From an uncultured bacterium (GTDB lineage: Bacteria > Bacillota > Clostridia > Lachnospirales > Lachnospiraceae), in NCBI GenBank assembly GCA_905215405.1, contig CAJMQE010000008.1, forward strand, positions 1 to 64,000: DNA of 64,000 nt, read 5' to 3'. This document shows positions 9,664 to 19,301 of this stretch, in pieces; position 1 is the stretch's first letter, and every line of letters starts with the position of its first letter. The notes beneath the pieces are model-generated. The model was not told where the DNA came from. It saw only the letters and a list, made by a program, of their open reading frames with translations, and ran no database searches. Made by a program: the position numbers and the translations under genes.

Positions 9664-9731
9664 AGTATTTTCGTATAATATTTACTATTATACTTTCCTT
9701 TCATTATAATTAAAATCTGTCAGGATACCTA

Positions 9732-10286
9732 TTATCTAAAAAACGGACGATAATTGATATCATAAAATTCTTCTAACTTTCTCTCTCCTGCCAGTTTAGC
9801 TGGATTTCCAGCATAGATTCCATTTTTTTGAGCATGTCCCTTAAATGTACTTCCAGCCCCAATAATGCAGGCATCTTCCAGTACACTTCTGTCCAGAATA
9901 ATCGCCCTTGCTCCAATCCACACATTGTTCTTTATGATAACTTTTCCTGTTCTATATGCAAATTCAATACTATTCTTATCATGGCTTCCTGTTAATATGA
10001 TTGTATAAATCGATATAGAGGCATTTTTTCCAATTTCCAGACCACCTCTGCCATCGAGGAAACAATACTCATTAATTATTGCATTTTCCCCTATTGTTAT
10101 ATTCCGAGGTTGCTGAACAATGGTCTTCATCATAATTCTTGCATGTTTACCGATCTTCATTCCGAACATTCCATAAAATAGCTTTCTGATCGTCCATACA
10201 GGAATATTGGTGACAAAGTAATTTAAGAACAAATATTCAAAGTTGGTCTTTATATTTCCAAGAAAGTGTTTTATTCCTACTAACAT
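9732..10286 (-). CDS. Hexapeptide-repeat (LbH) acyltransferase
   Basis: A 184-residue protein with imperfect hexapeptide turns from about residue 60 (ITIGENAIINEYCFL, IGKNASISIYTII, IKNNVWIGARAII), a probable catalytic His in LTGSHDKNS, and the family end motif YAGNPAKLAG. The N-terminal 45 residues are hydrophobic and basic and may sit on the membrane. It is probably a second sugar O-acetyltransferase, different in sequence from the one at 4859-5482. AGGAG precedes the ATG at 10286. Confidence 0.86.
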   Translation of the reverse strand: MLVGIKHFLGNIKTNFEYLFLNYFVTNIPVWTIRKLFYGMFGMKIGKHARIMMKTIVQQPRNITIGENAIINEYCFLDGRGGLEIGKNASISIYTIILTGSHDKNSIEFAYRTGKVIIKNNVWIGARAIILDRSVLEDACIIGAGSTFKGHAQKNGIYAGNPAKLAGERKLEEFYDINYRPFFR

Positions 10287-10332
10287 TATTGCTCCTTATT
10301 ATATGGTTTCTCTAATTTACAGCTCTTTATAT

Positions 10333-11769
10333 TTACAGTAAATCAATCTCATCAACTGATTCTTCTGTCTTATCTTCTTCGCTCTTTATTTCTTTTTCTT
10401 TTTTAAGTACACGTTCTTTTTTCTTCTTTTCAACTGGTTCTTCCACAATTTTTTCACGTCTTCTACGCTTTACATCTTCTTTAAGATCTATATTTTTATC
10501 ATTTTCTGCTTTACGATCTCCTGAATGGTTTCCATTGGCTCCATTTTTAAAATCATATTTTGGGAAATTAACATATACAACGCCAAGTAATTCTGTATTG
10601 GTGATCTCGATCAGTTTTTTTGCAGCCTGTACATCAGCAATCGTATCATAACCTTCTGTAACAAGTAATACGATTCCTTCACAGTGACCAAGAATCTGTA
10701 CAGTCTGTACATTATCAATTACATTAGCAGCTGCAACGACTGTAAGATTTTCATTTGCAGCATGTTTTCTCAGTGTCTCCAGCATAAACTCAGAGATGTT
10801 TTTCTTTGGAGTCGTAATTACAATATTACGCTTTCCGCTCTTAACTGCGGATATTCCCAGCTGACTTCCCATCCAGCCATAATCTTTTCGAATCGATGCA
10901 TTCATTCGGCCGATTACTTGAAGTCCATCAACACTCTCAAGATCTGTAACATCATAAATCCTTTTATCTCTGATCGTCATAATATACAAAATCAACACAC
11001 CTGCAAGAATTCCCACACATATAAATGAGAGATTTCCTGAAGAGAAAATATATTTGATTACTGACTGATCCTGTGTCTCATGAGATCCATCCGGATACTC
11101 AAGATATTTTGTATAAGTTACTTTTCCAGTCTTTGCTTCTTTTCTTTCTACTCTGTAGGAAGACACATCATCTCTCACACTGATATCATAAGTCAGACCA
11201 AGACGATCTTTACTTTCTGACATAACGATATCTGTAACTGTATTCAGAATGAACTCAATTCTGCCCTGATCATCATATCCATCTACACGAATCGTAAACA
11301 GGTGTGAAGTACCCCAACTTTCCAGTGCGATGACATCACATCCATTTAACTCTTCATATCCATTCTGAACCAGACTTTCATTGATCGAATCTCTTACATA
11401 ATTTGATGCCAGAAGATTATTCGTATCAACAATAATTGCATTCACTTTGGCCTTCTGCCACTGCTCAATAAATGTAGACACATAAGACTGAAAGTTTTCC
11501 GTGAATAATTCACGTGCCTGTCTCTCTGTCATCTGCTCCTGTAAATCTGTTACTACATCACGAATATTTTCATCCCAGTCTACATAAAGCTTTGTTGATG
11601 CTTCATAATATTTATGATCCTTAAATGACTCTGTAAGAAAAACTGTATATGCCAGTGCAATTGTAATTGCAAGCACTGTTGTTAATAAAATAATATACCA
11701 TCTATCTTTTAGTTTCTTTAAATATCTCTTAAAACTAAATCTTATATATGGACTTTTCTTTTCACCCAT
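10333..11769 (-). CDS. Chain-length (PCP/Wzz-type) protein with a P-loop-less BY-kinase-like domain
   Basis: A 478-residue inner-membrane protein. TM1 is at 24-44, an extracytoplasmic coiled-coil-rich domain at 50-240, and TM2 at 243-266: the layout of polysaccharide co-polymerases. The cytoplasmic part (270-405) resembles CpsD/YwqD tyrosine kinases late in the fold (HCEGIVLLVTEGYDTIADVQ, ELLGVVYVNF). Where the Walker A loop should be, it reads NIVITTPKKNIS (315-326), without GxGKS. The last 70 residues are a lysine/glutamate-rich tail with no tyrosine, unlike the Tyr-rich tails of BY-kinases. AAGGAG precedes the ATG. The next gene upstream is its paralog. It probably sets chain length with Wzy; loss of kinase activity is inferred. 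Confidence 0.82.
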   Translation of the reverse strand: MGEKKSPYIRFSFKRYLKKLKDRWYIILLTTVLAITIALAYTVFLTESFKDHKYYEASTKLYVDWDENIRDVVTDLQEQMTERQARELFTENFQSYVSTFIEQWQKAKVNAIIVDTNNLLASNYVRDSINESLVQNGYEELNGCDVIALESWGTSHLFTIRVDGYDDQGRIEFILNTVTDIVMSESKDRLGLTYDISVRDDVSSYRVERKEAKTGKVTYTKYLEYPDGSHETQDQSVIKYIFSSGNLSFICVGILAGVLILYIMTIRDKRIYDVTDLESVDGLQVIGRMNASIRKDYGWMGSQLGISAVKSGKRNIVITTPKKNISEFMLETLRKHAANENLTVVAAANVIDNVQTVQILGHCEGIVLLVTEGYDTIADVQAAKKLIEITNTELLGVVYVNFPKYDFKNGANGNHSGDRKAENDKNIDLKEDVKRRRREKIVEEPVEKKKKERVLKKEKEIKSEEDKTEESVDEIDLL

Positions 11770-11802
11770 TTTTTCTCCTTAATCTGAATTCTCATCATTT
11801 GA

Positions 11803-13017
11803 TTATTTGCATAATACATAGCCTAAAATATTAGCATCGATCAATTTCGTACAGCTAACAAATTCCTGTAAATCAGAAACTGTATCCTGTCCATATCTGA
11901 TCATCAGAATTATTGCTCCTGCCTCAGAAAGACTGGCTACATTCTGTTCACTTTCACTCAGACCATTGATCAAATCAATATTGATATTCTGATTCGTCAT
12001 ACATTTACCAAGGTATGACAACTTTTTAGGAGAATCCACGCTCTGTAATGATACAAGTTTCAGATCACTGACATTCACAGATGTACATTTTCCACTGATT
12101 GCTGCACCAAGCATTGCATAAGATGGACCATCTGACAATTTACCAAGGAATTCGATATCGGACAATGCAGCAACTTCTGCAATATCTCTGATCTTCTTAT
12201 CTGTGATCACATAGATAGCTATAATTACAAGACCAACAAAAATACCAGCAAATATAATAATAAAGTTCTGACTTGAGAAAATCAGGCTTAATGTTGTATT
12301 ACGTGAAACTGTTGTCGTCTGACTTGCATCTGGATAATCCAGTGCTCTTACATATGTAACGGCATTATTTTTAGTTGTCTTGTATACTTCATACACAGAT
12401 GGGTTATCAATAATGGATGGATTTGTAAGTCCAAGTTTTTCCTGTCCTTCATTTACAAGAATGTTTACCACATTATCTGCCATGAACTGAACTCGATCTT
12501 GATCCTCATATCCTGTTACCGTTACCGTAAACAAATGTGATGTACCTGTAGATGTCATTGTGATTTCATCACAACCGTTTCTTGCTTCATATCCCGCATT
12601 GAGCAGCGCTTCATTTAACTGATTGTATACAGTATTTGATGACAAATATGATGTGCAGTCGCTGATAATAGCGTTAATACGTGTCTTCTGCCACTGTTCA
12701 ATATAAATACTAACATAGTTCTGATAACTTTCTACAAATGCCTGCCATGACTGATCGTTTGTTGCATTTGCTTCCAGATCTGTAAATGCATCACTGATAT
12801 TTTCATCCCAGTCTATGTACACTCTTGCAGTTGCCTGATAATATAACTTCTTAGAACCTGTTCCGGTACTATACATAAAATTATAGACCGTTGTAAATGC
12901 TGCTATAAATACAGATATTAATACACAGGTAATAAATATCTTCCATCTCTCAGCAAATACATCTTTAACTCTGCTAAAGGTAATAACTAACTCTGATTGA
13001 CTATCCTCTCTGTTCAT
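11803..13017 (-). CDS. Second chain-length (PCP/Wzz-type) paralog with degenerate kinase-like end
   Basis: A 404-residue paralog of the downstream gene. Shared blocks include ARVYIDWDENISDAF, YVSIYIEQWQKTRINAII, TGTSHLFTVTVTGYEDQDR and the C-terminal AIILMIRYGQDTVSDLQ. TM1 is at about 22-44 and TM2 at about 248-270. The cytoplasmic part is shorter, ends at the equivalent of the last kinase strand (ILGYVLCK) and has no Walker A, no Walker B Asp pair and no charged tail. Two membrane co-polymerases side by side may form a mixed oligomer; this is inference. AGAGGA lies very close to the ATG at 13017. Confidence 0.8.
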   Translation of the reverse strand: MNREDSQSELVITFSRVKDVFAERWKIFITCVLISVFIAAFTTVYNFMYSTGTGSKKLYYQATARVYIDWDENISDAFTDLEANATNDQSWQAFVESYQNYVSIYIEQWQKTRINAIISDCTSYLSSNTVYNQLNEALLNAGYEARNGCDEITMTSTGTSHLFTVTVTGYEDQDRVQFMADNVVNILVNEGQEKLGLTNPSIIDNPSVYEVYKTTKNNAVTYVRALDYPDASQTTTVSRNTTLSLIFSSQNFIIIFAGIFVGLVIIAIYVITDKKIRDIAEVAALSDIEFLGKLSDGPSYAMLGAAISGKCTSVNVSDLKLVSLQSVDSPKKLSYLGKCMTNQNINIDLINGLSESEQNVASLSEAGAIILMIRYGQDTVSDLQEFVSCTKLIDANILGYVLCK

Positions 13018-13106
13018 TCCTCTTTATTTCTCCTATTCCTTATTTTATCTATTCGTGTAGTGAATAAGTCAGCTGGCTGATTTATTTTTATTTATACTCA
13101 CCAGAT

Positions 13107-14240
13107 TTATTTGAATAACTGAACAAATTTCTTTCGGTTCGCTTCAAATGAATAGTTACCCATATACCAGTCATATACATCCTGGTTGAACTTATTAACT
13201 TCCGTCCTGCTTAATTTATGTATTGCCTCAATATACTCCTGTGCATTCTCACATCGGAATATTTTCTGATTCAATAACTGATCCGGTACTGTTGAGTAAT
13301 ATCCCATCAGACTTTCTCTTGTGCCTACAACGACCTTACCGTAAGAAATCGCTTCTGCCGTTTTTACTTTCATTCCTCCACCTTCGAAGATTGGAGCAAT
13401 AATAATATCGGCATCTCTGTAGTATTCTGCAATGTTGCTTACCCCGCCTATTACATTGACACGTTCATCCTGAAATTCATCTTTTAAGACTTCCATACCT
13501 CGTCCAACAATATTTAACTGAATATCTGCATCAATTTCAGGAAGTACATTTTTTACGAACCACTTGACTCCGTTTACATTTGGATAGTAGTAAACTCCTA
13601 CAAACAGAAGATTTAATTTCTTATCCGCTTTTTTATTTTCCTCAGGTTTGATATCACCTGATTTAATAAATATAGGAATGATTCCATCGACATTTTTATG
13701 ATAATATTGTTTATAAAGATCTGCATCTCTTTGGTTAAATACTACCTTTTTATCAGAATAGCGTACTGTCAGTTTCTCATTTCGAATCATGGACAACAAC
13801 GCAAGTTTTCTAAATATACCTACCATACTGAGCTGTGAACCCATGAGGATTGCTTCAATATCATGGAAGATATTTGCCACAATCACATGCGGAAAATCTG
13901 TTTTTATCTTTCGGATCAGCTTTCCACATGTGGAGCTCGATACGACAACCTTTGTTATTTCATTTTCTCGGATAATCTGACAGATTTTCTTCTCTCTTGC
14001 AGGACTTAGATAAGTAGGATGTCCGCATACAATATTGATCAGTTTTGCAGATCCATTGGTGTAATCCTTAAAGAAATACTCTGTTCCATCTTCTTTATCT
14101 TCATTGCCTCTCAGATTCACGCAGAAAAAATTCTCCTGATAGATGTCTTTCAGGACTTCTTTATTCATTTTACAGAATGCTGTATATCCATTACTCACAT
14201 TGATCTCAGCATCATTAATAAATAATAATTTTTCATCCAT
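13107..14240 (-). CDS. Family 4-type glycosyltransferase (GT-B fold)
   Basis: A 377-residue GT-B enzyme from the ATG at 14240, which has GGAGAG eight bases upstream. A longer frame to 14306 would overlap the neighbouring gene and has no ribosome site. The C-terminal half carries LLFVGVYYYPNVNGVKWF, LNIVGRG and the donor-site motif FEGGGMKVKTAEAISYGK, a variant of the GT4 EX7E motif. It assembles the repeat unit on the cytoplasmic face. Donor and linkage cannot be read. Confidence 0.86.
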   Translation of the reverse strand: MDEKLLFINDAEINVSNGYTAFCKMNKEVLKDIYQENFFCVNLRGNEDKEDGTEYFFKDYTNGSAKLINIVCGHPTYLSPAREKKICQIIRENEITKVVVSSSTCGKLIRKIKTDFPHVIVANIFHDIEAILMGSQLSMVGIFRKLALLSMIRNEKLTVRYSDKKVVFNQRDADLYKQYYHKNVDGIIPIFIKSGDIKPEENKKADKKLNLLFVGVYYYPNVNGVKWFVKNVLPEIDADIQLNIVGRGMEVLKDEFQDERVNVIGGVSNIAEYYRDADIIIAPIFEGGGMKVKTAEAISYGKVVVGTRESLMGYYSTVPDQLLNQKIFRCENAQEYIEAIHKLSRTEVNKFNQDVYDWYMGNYSFEANRKKFVQLFK

Positions 14241-14257
14241 AAATTCTCTCCATATCT

Positions 14258-15376
14258 CTATGCCTTTGTATAAAGTCCCAATGTTCTGTCTACAACAGCA
14301 TCCCATTCATATTTTTTAGTAATAAAGTCTCCCGCTTCAGATTTGTATGTTTTTACAATATCTTCGTTATGAATCAGGTACTCTAATTTATTCTGTAAAT
14401 CGCTGACATCTGATTTTCTAAATACAACTCCTTTGTCTTCAACGATTTCGGAATTTTCTTTGATATCTGATGTCAGACAACAATTTCCATAGCTCATGGC
14501 TTCCAACAGACTGATTGGCATTCCCTCGATGTCACTCGGTAACACATATACATATGCATTACTATATAATTCCTGCAGTTCCTCTCCCTGTACGAATCCT
14601 GTCATTATAATTCTATCATCTTGTGCTGCAAGCTTACTGATCTGATCAAAGTATTCACCAGTACCACTACTTCCACCTGCAATTACTAATTTTTTATCTG
14701 TAGAAATCTTCTTAAATGCATCAATTAAATAATGAACACCTTTTTCCGGTACGATTCTTGCAAGATACAATATATAATCATCCTTTTTTAATTGATACTT
14801 TTCAGTAATGATCTGCGCCTCACGCTGTTCATTCGCCTGTATTCCATTGGAAATAAAATTTGTTTCTCTGTGATAGGTATCCATAAAATAATTCTGAACA
14901 TTTTGGGATAATACAATAATCTCGTCTGCATATTTTACTGCTGTCTTTTCCCCTAACAACAGATACTTTGTTGCAAATCCACCCCATTTGGCACGTTTCC
15001 AGTCAAGTCCATGGATTGTTACGACTGTTTTCGCACGAAACAAATGTGCCAGCAGCAACATAACACATGACCCTTCTGCATGATAATGAATTACATCATA
15101 TCTGCCAAATAATGCTCGTATTGTTGCATTAAAAGAATATAAGAAAGCATTTAAATTTTTATTCTCCAGCGTTGGTATTGTAATAATTCTAATACCCTTA
15201 TAATTCTTTAAATGTTCGGTATCATATCTTCCCCCTGAAACATGGTGTCCCATTCGGTTATAGACATGTACTTCGTTTCCTTTTTCAACCATTCTCTTAG
15301 AAAGCTCTTCTACAACAATTTCTACTCCACCTTCTCTGGATGGTATTCTTTTATGGCCTATCATAGCAATTTTCAT
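14258..15376 (-). CDS. Family 4 glycosyltransferase
   Basis: A 372-residue GT-B enzyme. I chose the ATG at 15376 (MKIAMIGHKRIPSREGG), a family-like N-terminus with GGGAAT upstream; the ATG at 15400 has none. The N-terminal GGVEIVVEELSKRM block resembles rhamnosyl- or glucosyltransferases of Gram-positive capsule loci. The C-terminal half has LYLARIVPEKGVHYLIDAF, LVIAGGSSG and the EX7E motif in EGMPISLLEAMSYG. It lies 17 bases upstream of the next glycosyltransferase and is part of the Wzx/Wzy-type operon. Confidence 0.87.
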   Translation of the reverse strand: MKIAMIGHKRIPSREGGVEIVVEELSKRMVEKGNEVHVYNRMGHHVSGGRYDTEHLKNYKGIRIITIPTLENKNLNAFLYSFNATIRALFGRYDVIHYHAEGSCVMLLLAHLFRAKTVVTIHGLDWKRAKWGGFATKYLLLGEKTAVKYADEIIVLSQNVQNYFMDTYHRETNFISNGIQANEQREAQIITEKYQLKKDDYILYLARIVPEKGVHYLIDAFKKISTDKKLVIAGGSSGTGEYFDQISKLAAQDDRIIMTGFVQGEELQELYSNAYVYVLPSDIEGMPISLLEAMSYGNCCLTSDIKENSEIVEDKGVVFRKSDVSDLQNKLEYLIHNEDIVKTYKSEAGDFITKKYEWDAVVDRTLGLYTKA

Positions 15377-15412
15377 GTTTATTCCCAACCGTTCTCTCAT
15401 ATATATAATTAT

Positions 15413-16528
15413 TTATCTATTCCACATCTCTATGTATGTATTTCCCAGCTTGCTTACCTCTTCGTCAATATTGTAGCCTGACTGTTTTATCTCTTCATAA
15501 GCGGATTCTCTTTTTCCTGCATTTTTATACAGATCCAGGATCTTCTCTGCCCAGACTGATGCGCTTGCATTCAGATCTATCTGCTTAAATGACTCTGTTA
15601 CCTTTGTTTCATCTGTAATTGTGTCAGATGCCACTGTTATCAGACCTGCTGCCTGTGCTTCGATGCCAACAACAGGAAGACCTTCATAAAGACTTGGAAG
15701 TAGAAAGATATCCAGTCCCTGTAACAGTTGAGGAACATTATCAATGACTCCCAGGAACTTTACGGAATCACCTAAATTATTTTCCCTGACCTTATTCTCT
15801 ATCTTTTCTAAGTCTTCTCCAGTACCAGCTAGCAACAATGTTACTCTGCTGTCCAATTTCTTCATTTCCGCAAATATATCTATCAGAAAGCTCTGATTTT
15901 TTTGTCGGGTGAATCTTGCCACATTTCCAATCGCCACATCACCTTCATCGATTCCATACTGCTCACGGATCATTTTTCTTGTCTCACTATTATACTGAAA
16001 AACTTTAGCATCAATTGCATTATGTAGAACTGTATAGTTATGATCCAAAAAAACTTTTTCGCCAAAAAGGAATCTGACTGCATCTCTTCCACAGCCCCAA
16101 AAATCTGTTGCGTAATGGTTGATCTTATGTCTTGCCAACATTTTAATAGGATATTTAAAATCACGATCAATTGATGTATTATGGCTATGTGCGATCCTGA
16201 CTTTTACATGATTCCTCTTTGCACAATAAAGTGGAAATGCCGACATGGCATCGATATGTGAATGAACCACCTGATATTCCGGATGTTCCTGGAAAAAGCG
16301 ATCCATATAATTCTTATATTTTATATAGTTCTGAGGATACAGTCTTGGTGCATGATAGATTTTACCGCCAAGTGCTGTGATCTCATCATCATAATCACCC
16401 TTTTTGTCCCTGTGTGTCAGGAAATCGAACTGTACCTTACTTCTGTCTATTCTTCTGTAATAGTTCATAAGCATGGTCTCTATTCCAGCTCTATCCATGC
16501 AATTGACAACCTGTAGTATTCTAATCAT
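15413..16528 (-). CDS. Family 4 glycosyltransferase, EpsF-like
   Basis: A 371-residue GT-B enzyme. The N-terminus (RILQVVNCMDRAGIETMLMN, then DFLTHRDKKGDYDDEI) matches the EpsF-type clostridial and bacillar exopolysaccharide transferases. The donor domain has IGNVARFTRQKNQSFLIDIF, LLLAGTGEDLE and SLYEGLPVVGIEAQAAG (EX7E). It should add one sugar to the lipid-linked repeat unit in the cytoplasm. It follows the Wzy-like gene by 19 bases. Sugar specificity is unknown. Confidence 0.87.
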   Translation of the reverse strand: MIRILQVVNCMDRAGIETMLMNYYRRIDRSKVQFDFLTHRDKKGDYDDEITALGGKIYHAPRLYPQNYIKYKNYMDRFFQEHPEYQVVHSHIDAMSAFPLYCAKRNHVKVRIAHSHNTSIDRDFKYPIKMLARHKINHYATDFWGCGRDAVRFLFGEKVFLDHNYTVLHNAIDAKVFQYNSETRKMIREQYGIDEGDVAIGNVARFTRQKNQSFLIDIFAEMKKLDSRVTLLLAGTGEDLEKIENKVRENNLGDSVKFLGVIDNVPQLLQGLDIFLLPSLYEGLPVVGIEAQAAGLITVASDTITDETKVTESFKQIDLNASASVWAEKILDLYKNAGKRESAYEEIKQSGYNIDEEVSKLGNTYIEMWNR

Positions 16529-16547
16529 TCTTACTCCTCTGTTACTC

Positions 16548-17786
16548 TCACAACTTTATTTTTTGATCCTGAATTATAAATACAATTCCGATTACCATTG
16601 CCAATGGCATTGCCAGCGGATTGGTAAACGCGGATTCACTGGTACTTGATATCAGTAGATATCCAATTGCTGAAATTCCAGCCAGATAAATCAGTTTATC
16701 ATAGCGATACAGTTTCTGTATTTTTTTCAGCAACAATACCACCAGCATCACCATGCAGATCAAGCCAATGATTCCAGTCTGTGCAAGAATCATAGGCCAG
16801 TATGTATCACATATGTACATTGGGTTTGCTTCTAAAAGTCCCCATACTGAGGATATTCCATATAAAGCATACACCGGTGAATAGCTTACTCCTGAATAAT
16901 ACGAGCCAAATGTTCCAAATCCTGTACCAAATGGGAAAAAGTCTTTTGCTATCTTTGCAGATGTGACCTGAAGTGCACCTCGTGCCATCTCCATACTCTG
17001 ACTGCTAAAGAAATAGAAGCTGATCTGTTCCCAACCAATTATAATAACAAGAGGAATCAGAAAAATAAGATAACGGAAGCTGATCTTTTTGTCTTTGACG
17101 ATAATCAGGTAATAAAGCAATATAAAAATACAGATTGTTGCAATCGCTTTTGTTCTAAGAGACGCACATGTCAGTATAACAGCCATAAAGCAGAACAGTA
17201 GATCCTGCTTTTTATTACTTTTGAATAACACCAGAAGTAATAGAAGCAGAAAGCTTACAGATGCAAGTTCTGTTGGATGACTATAAAACAGACTTTCTGA
17301 GATCATTCCAAAACGCTTATCTGCCCCTGGCATAAATCTGTGAATCTTATTTATGACAAGTACTGCAAATAAAAAGAAAGTCAGTACCTTAACATGACGT
17401 AAGATCTTCCCTCTAAAATATTCAAAATCGAGATTATGAAACAAAAAGAAACTTACGCAGATGGAAAGCAGAAATTTAAAATTCAAAAATATATCTGCAA
17501 ACACTGCGCTGAATTTCTGATATCCAAATAACACATTGGATATCAGCCCCATTACCAGAATGACAAATCCCAGGATTACGATCTTGGCATCTTCCACCTT
17601 GATCGTAAACCTTTTTGCTCCCTTAATTACAACAAATAGAAAGAAAAGCGAACTATAAAATTCATCCCAGTACTGAAATATTTTTGTATGAGACTGGACC
17701 GCCAGCTGAAACACAAAAATATACAGGCAGATAATGAATAGAAAATATTCAATTTGTGATCTGTGAATAACACTGTTTTTTTTCAC
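16548..17786 (-). CDS. O-antigen polymerase-like membrane protein (Wzy/ligase family)
   Basis: A 412-residue protein with about 11 hydrophobic segments and one larger outer loop (about 255-330) containing FGTGFGTFGSYYSG, the usual Wzy/WaaL layout and loop composition. Wzy joins undecaprenyl-linked repeat units on the outer face. It is the only polymerase candidate in the Wzx-type operon. The start is GTG at 17786, preceded by AGGAG. Wzy sequences diverge strongly, so the call rests on topology, the glycine/tyrosine-rich loop and context rather than on conserved residues. Confidence 0.82.
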   Translation of the reverse strand: MKKNSVIHRSQIEYFLFIICLYIFVFQLAVQSHTKIFQYWDEFYSSLFFLFVVIKGAKRFTIKVEDAKIVILGFVILVMGLISNVLFGYQKFSAVFADIFLNFKFLLSICVSFFLFHNLDFEYFRGKILRHVKVLTFFLFAVLVINKIHRFMPGADKRFGMISESLFYSHPTELASVSFLLLLLLVLFKSNKKQDLLFCFMAVILTCASLRTKAIATICIFILLYYLIIVKDKKISFRYLIFLIPLVIIIGWEQISFYFFSSQSMEMARGALQVTSAKIAKDFFPFGTGFGTFGSYYSGVSYSPVYALYGISSVWGLLEANPMYICDTYWPMILAQTGIIGLICMVMLVVLLLKKIQKLYRYDKLIYLAGISAIGYLLISSTSESAFTNPLAMPLAMVIGIVFIIQDQKIKL

Positions 17787-17802
17787 AATTTTACTCCTAA
17801 AC

Positions 17803-19290
17803 TTATTTCATTTTAAAGCTGAACTCGTTGTTCTCTGATTTTACGATATGAACCTCACCAGCATTTATTTTGGAGATAATATTTGCATTGTTATAAGCCA
17901 TATCTCGATTGATGATCAGATAATCACAGTCAAATTCATCGCCATATTTTTTATACAGTTCATTAAATTGTGCATCTGATATATTTGGAATATATAAAAC
18001 AGATTGATCTTTTCCACTGAACTTGATGATCATTGCACTATCTTTAACTGTATTGGAGGAATAGCTTTCCATACCATCTTCATAGCCACCGTAGAATGTT
18101 GTCTTTAAGCCAAGTACATCCTGCTCATCCTGATCGGAAACAAGAACTGAATTACTGTCTGATTTTGCTTCCTCAAAATTGCTGTAAAGATTATAACCGC
18201 TCTCCTGTGCTGCCGCAGCATTTTTATCATTAAAAATATCAGGGAATATCTTACTTGTAATTGCAATTCCATATGGATATTTGTAAATTCCATAAAAGCC
18301 CTGGCTATAGTTAACATCAAATGAATCAATAATCCATGTCTTTACAATTGCGTTATACCCTTTGATCGTATCTCGAAGTGTATTCTCATTGTTGTAGCCT
18401 CCTCCTTCAAGAATTGCCATCTCTCCATAGATATCTGTAATCGTAATAAAAGAATCACTTGCAGATATATTATTACTTACGAACCATTCTGAACCAAAAT
18501 CAGTTTCATTCCAGATATTTTCATAAATCTTATAATCGCCAACATCATAGAGGAACTTCAGTCCACTCTCTTCCATTTCTGCATAAGATCTTACTTTATC
18601 CGCATCAACTACGAGATAATTTCCATCGTTATCATACATATATTTGGCTATCATATAGTAATTTGGAACATCTGCTTTCATTGCTTCTGCTATTTTTTTA
18701 TCTGTATATCCAATATCGCCAATATAACCTTCTGCATTTCTTCCGTACAGTAATGTAATATCCGTATCATACTGTCGAAGTTCATTGTACAGTTCCGGTT
18801 CTGCTACGATTCTTGGGTGATCCGAAAGCTCAAGTAATCTGTCTGCCACATCAACAACATCCTGTGGGAGCTTATACTGATTAGCTGCCGCTGTAAAATT
18901 AGCATTGGAATACATATATTTACCCTGAATTCCGATAATCACTGCAAAAACAAGTACGACACCAATCTTTATCCAGTCACCTCCAGTAGAAAATCTGGAT
19001 GAGATTTTTTTCGCAAGATCCGTTGCACATAAACAGATAATGAATACCACTGGAAGAATCCAGAACATTCTCCAATACGTATCGCCTATCAGTTTTACCC
19101 ATACTTTCTGGTAAAGAAGTGGATTTGTAATAATCAGATCAATACAGAATACTGGATAAACAATCGCTTTTCTAAGTCTCTTGTGGGCATAGAAAATATA
19201 AACCATTCCCAGAACAAGCAAGATCCACATAATGCTTTGTCCGTTATACATTTTAAAAAACTCTAAAACTTTTATGATTAACTCTTTCAT
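17803..19290 (-). CDS. GT-C-like C-terminal half with a degenerate metallo-beta-lactamase-fold domain
   Basis: A 495-residue membrane protein. Four hydrophobic segments (about 20-34, 42-57, 74-90, 107-124) include GDTYWRMFWILP, like the last helices of GT-C transferases. Residues 136-262 resemble the extracytoplasmic end domain of such proteins (YLVVDADKV, FLYDVGDYKIYE). Residues 278-495 read like a ComEC-type metallo-beta-lactamase fold: DSFITITDIYGEMAILEGGG, then VKTWIIDSFDVNYSQGFYGI, VLYIPNIS and CDYLIINRD. The places of THxHxDH, GD and HHG hold DSFDVNY, PN and NRD, so no metal ligands remain. AGGA precedes the ATG. The upstream neighbour supplies the missing N-terminal helices. Confidence 0.68.
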   Translation of the reverse strand: MKELIIKVLEFFKMYNGQSIMWILLVLGMVYIFYAHKRLRKAIVYPVFCIDLIITNPLLYQKVWVKLIGDTYWRMFWILPVVFIICLCATDLAKKISSRFSTGGDWIKIGVVLVFAVIIGIQGKYMYSNANFTAAANQYKLPQDVVDVADRLLELSDHPRIVAEPELYNELRQYDTDITLLYGRNAEGYIGDIGYTDKKIAEAMKADVPNYYMIAKYMYDNDGNYLVVDADKVRSYAEMEESGLKFLYDVGDYKIYENIWNETDFGSEWFVSNNISASDSFITITDIYGEMAILEGGGYNNENTLRDTIKGYNAIVKTWIIDSFDVNYSQGFYGIYKYPYGIAITSKIFPDIFNDKNAAAAQESGYNLYSNFEEAKSDSNSVLVSDQDEQDVLGLKTTFYGGYEDGMESYSSNTVKDSAMIIKFSGKDQSVLYIPNISDAQFNELYKKYGDEFDCDYLIINRDMAYNNANIISKINAGEVHIVKSENNEFSFKMK

Positions 19291-19301
19291 TTTCCTGTCC
19301 T

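Noticed and set aside
9691..9720. Internal promoter upstream of the GT2 at 8677
   Set aside because: TATAAT is present on the minus strand, but the -35 (TTTTAA) is poor, so I left it out of the feature list.
11803..13017. Active CpsD-type tyrosine kinase
   Set aside because: No Walker A, no Walker B acidic pair and no Tyr-rich tail; only the late strands of the fold are recognisable.
14241..14306. A longer start for the GT4 at 13107
   Set aside because: It would overlap the end of the next gene and has no ribosome site, whereas the ATG at 14240 has GGAGAG at good spacing.
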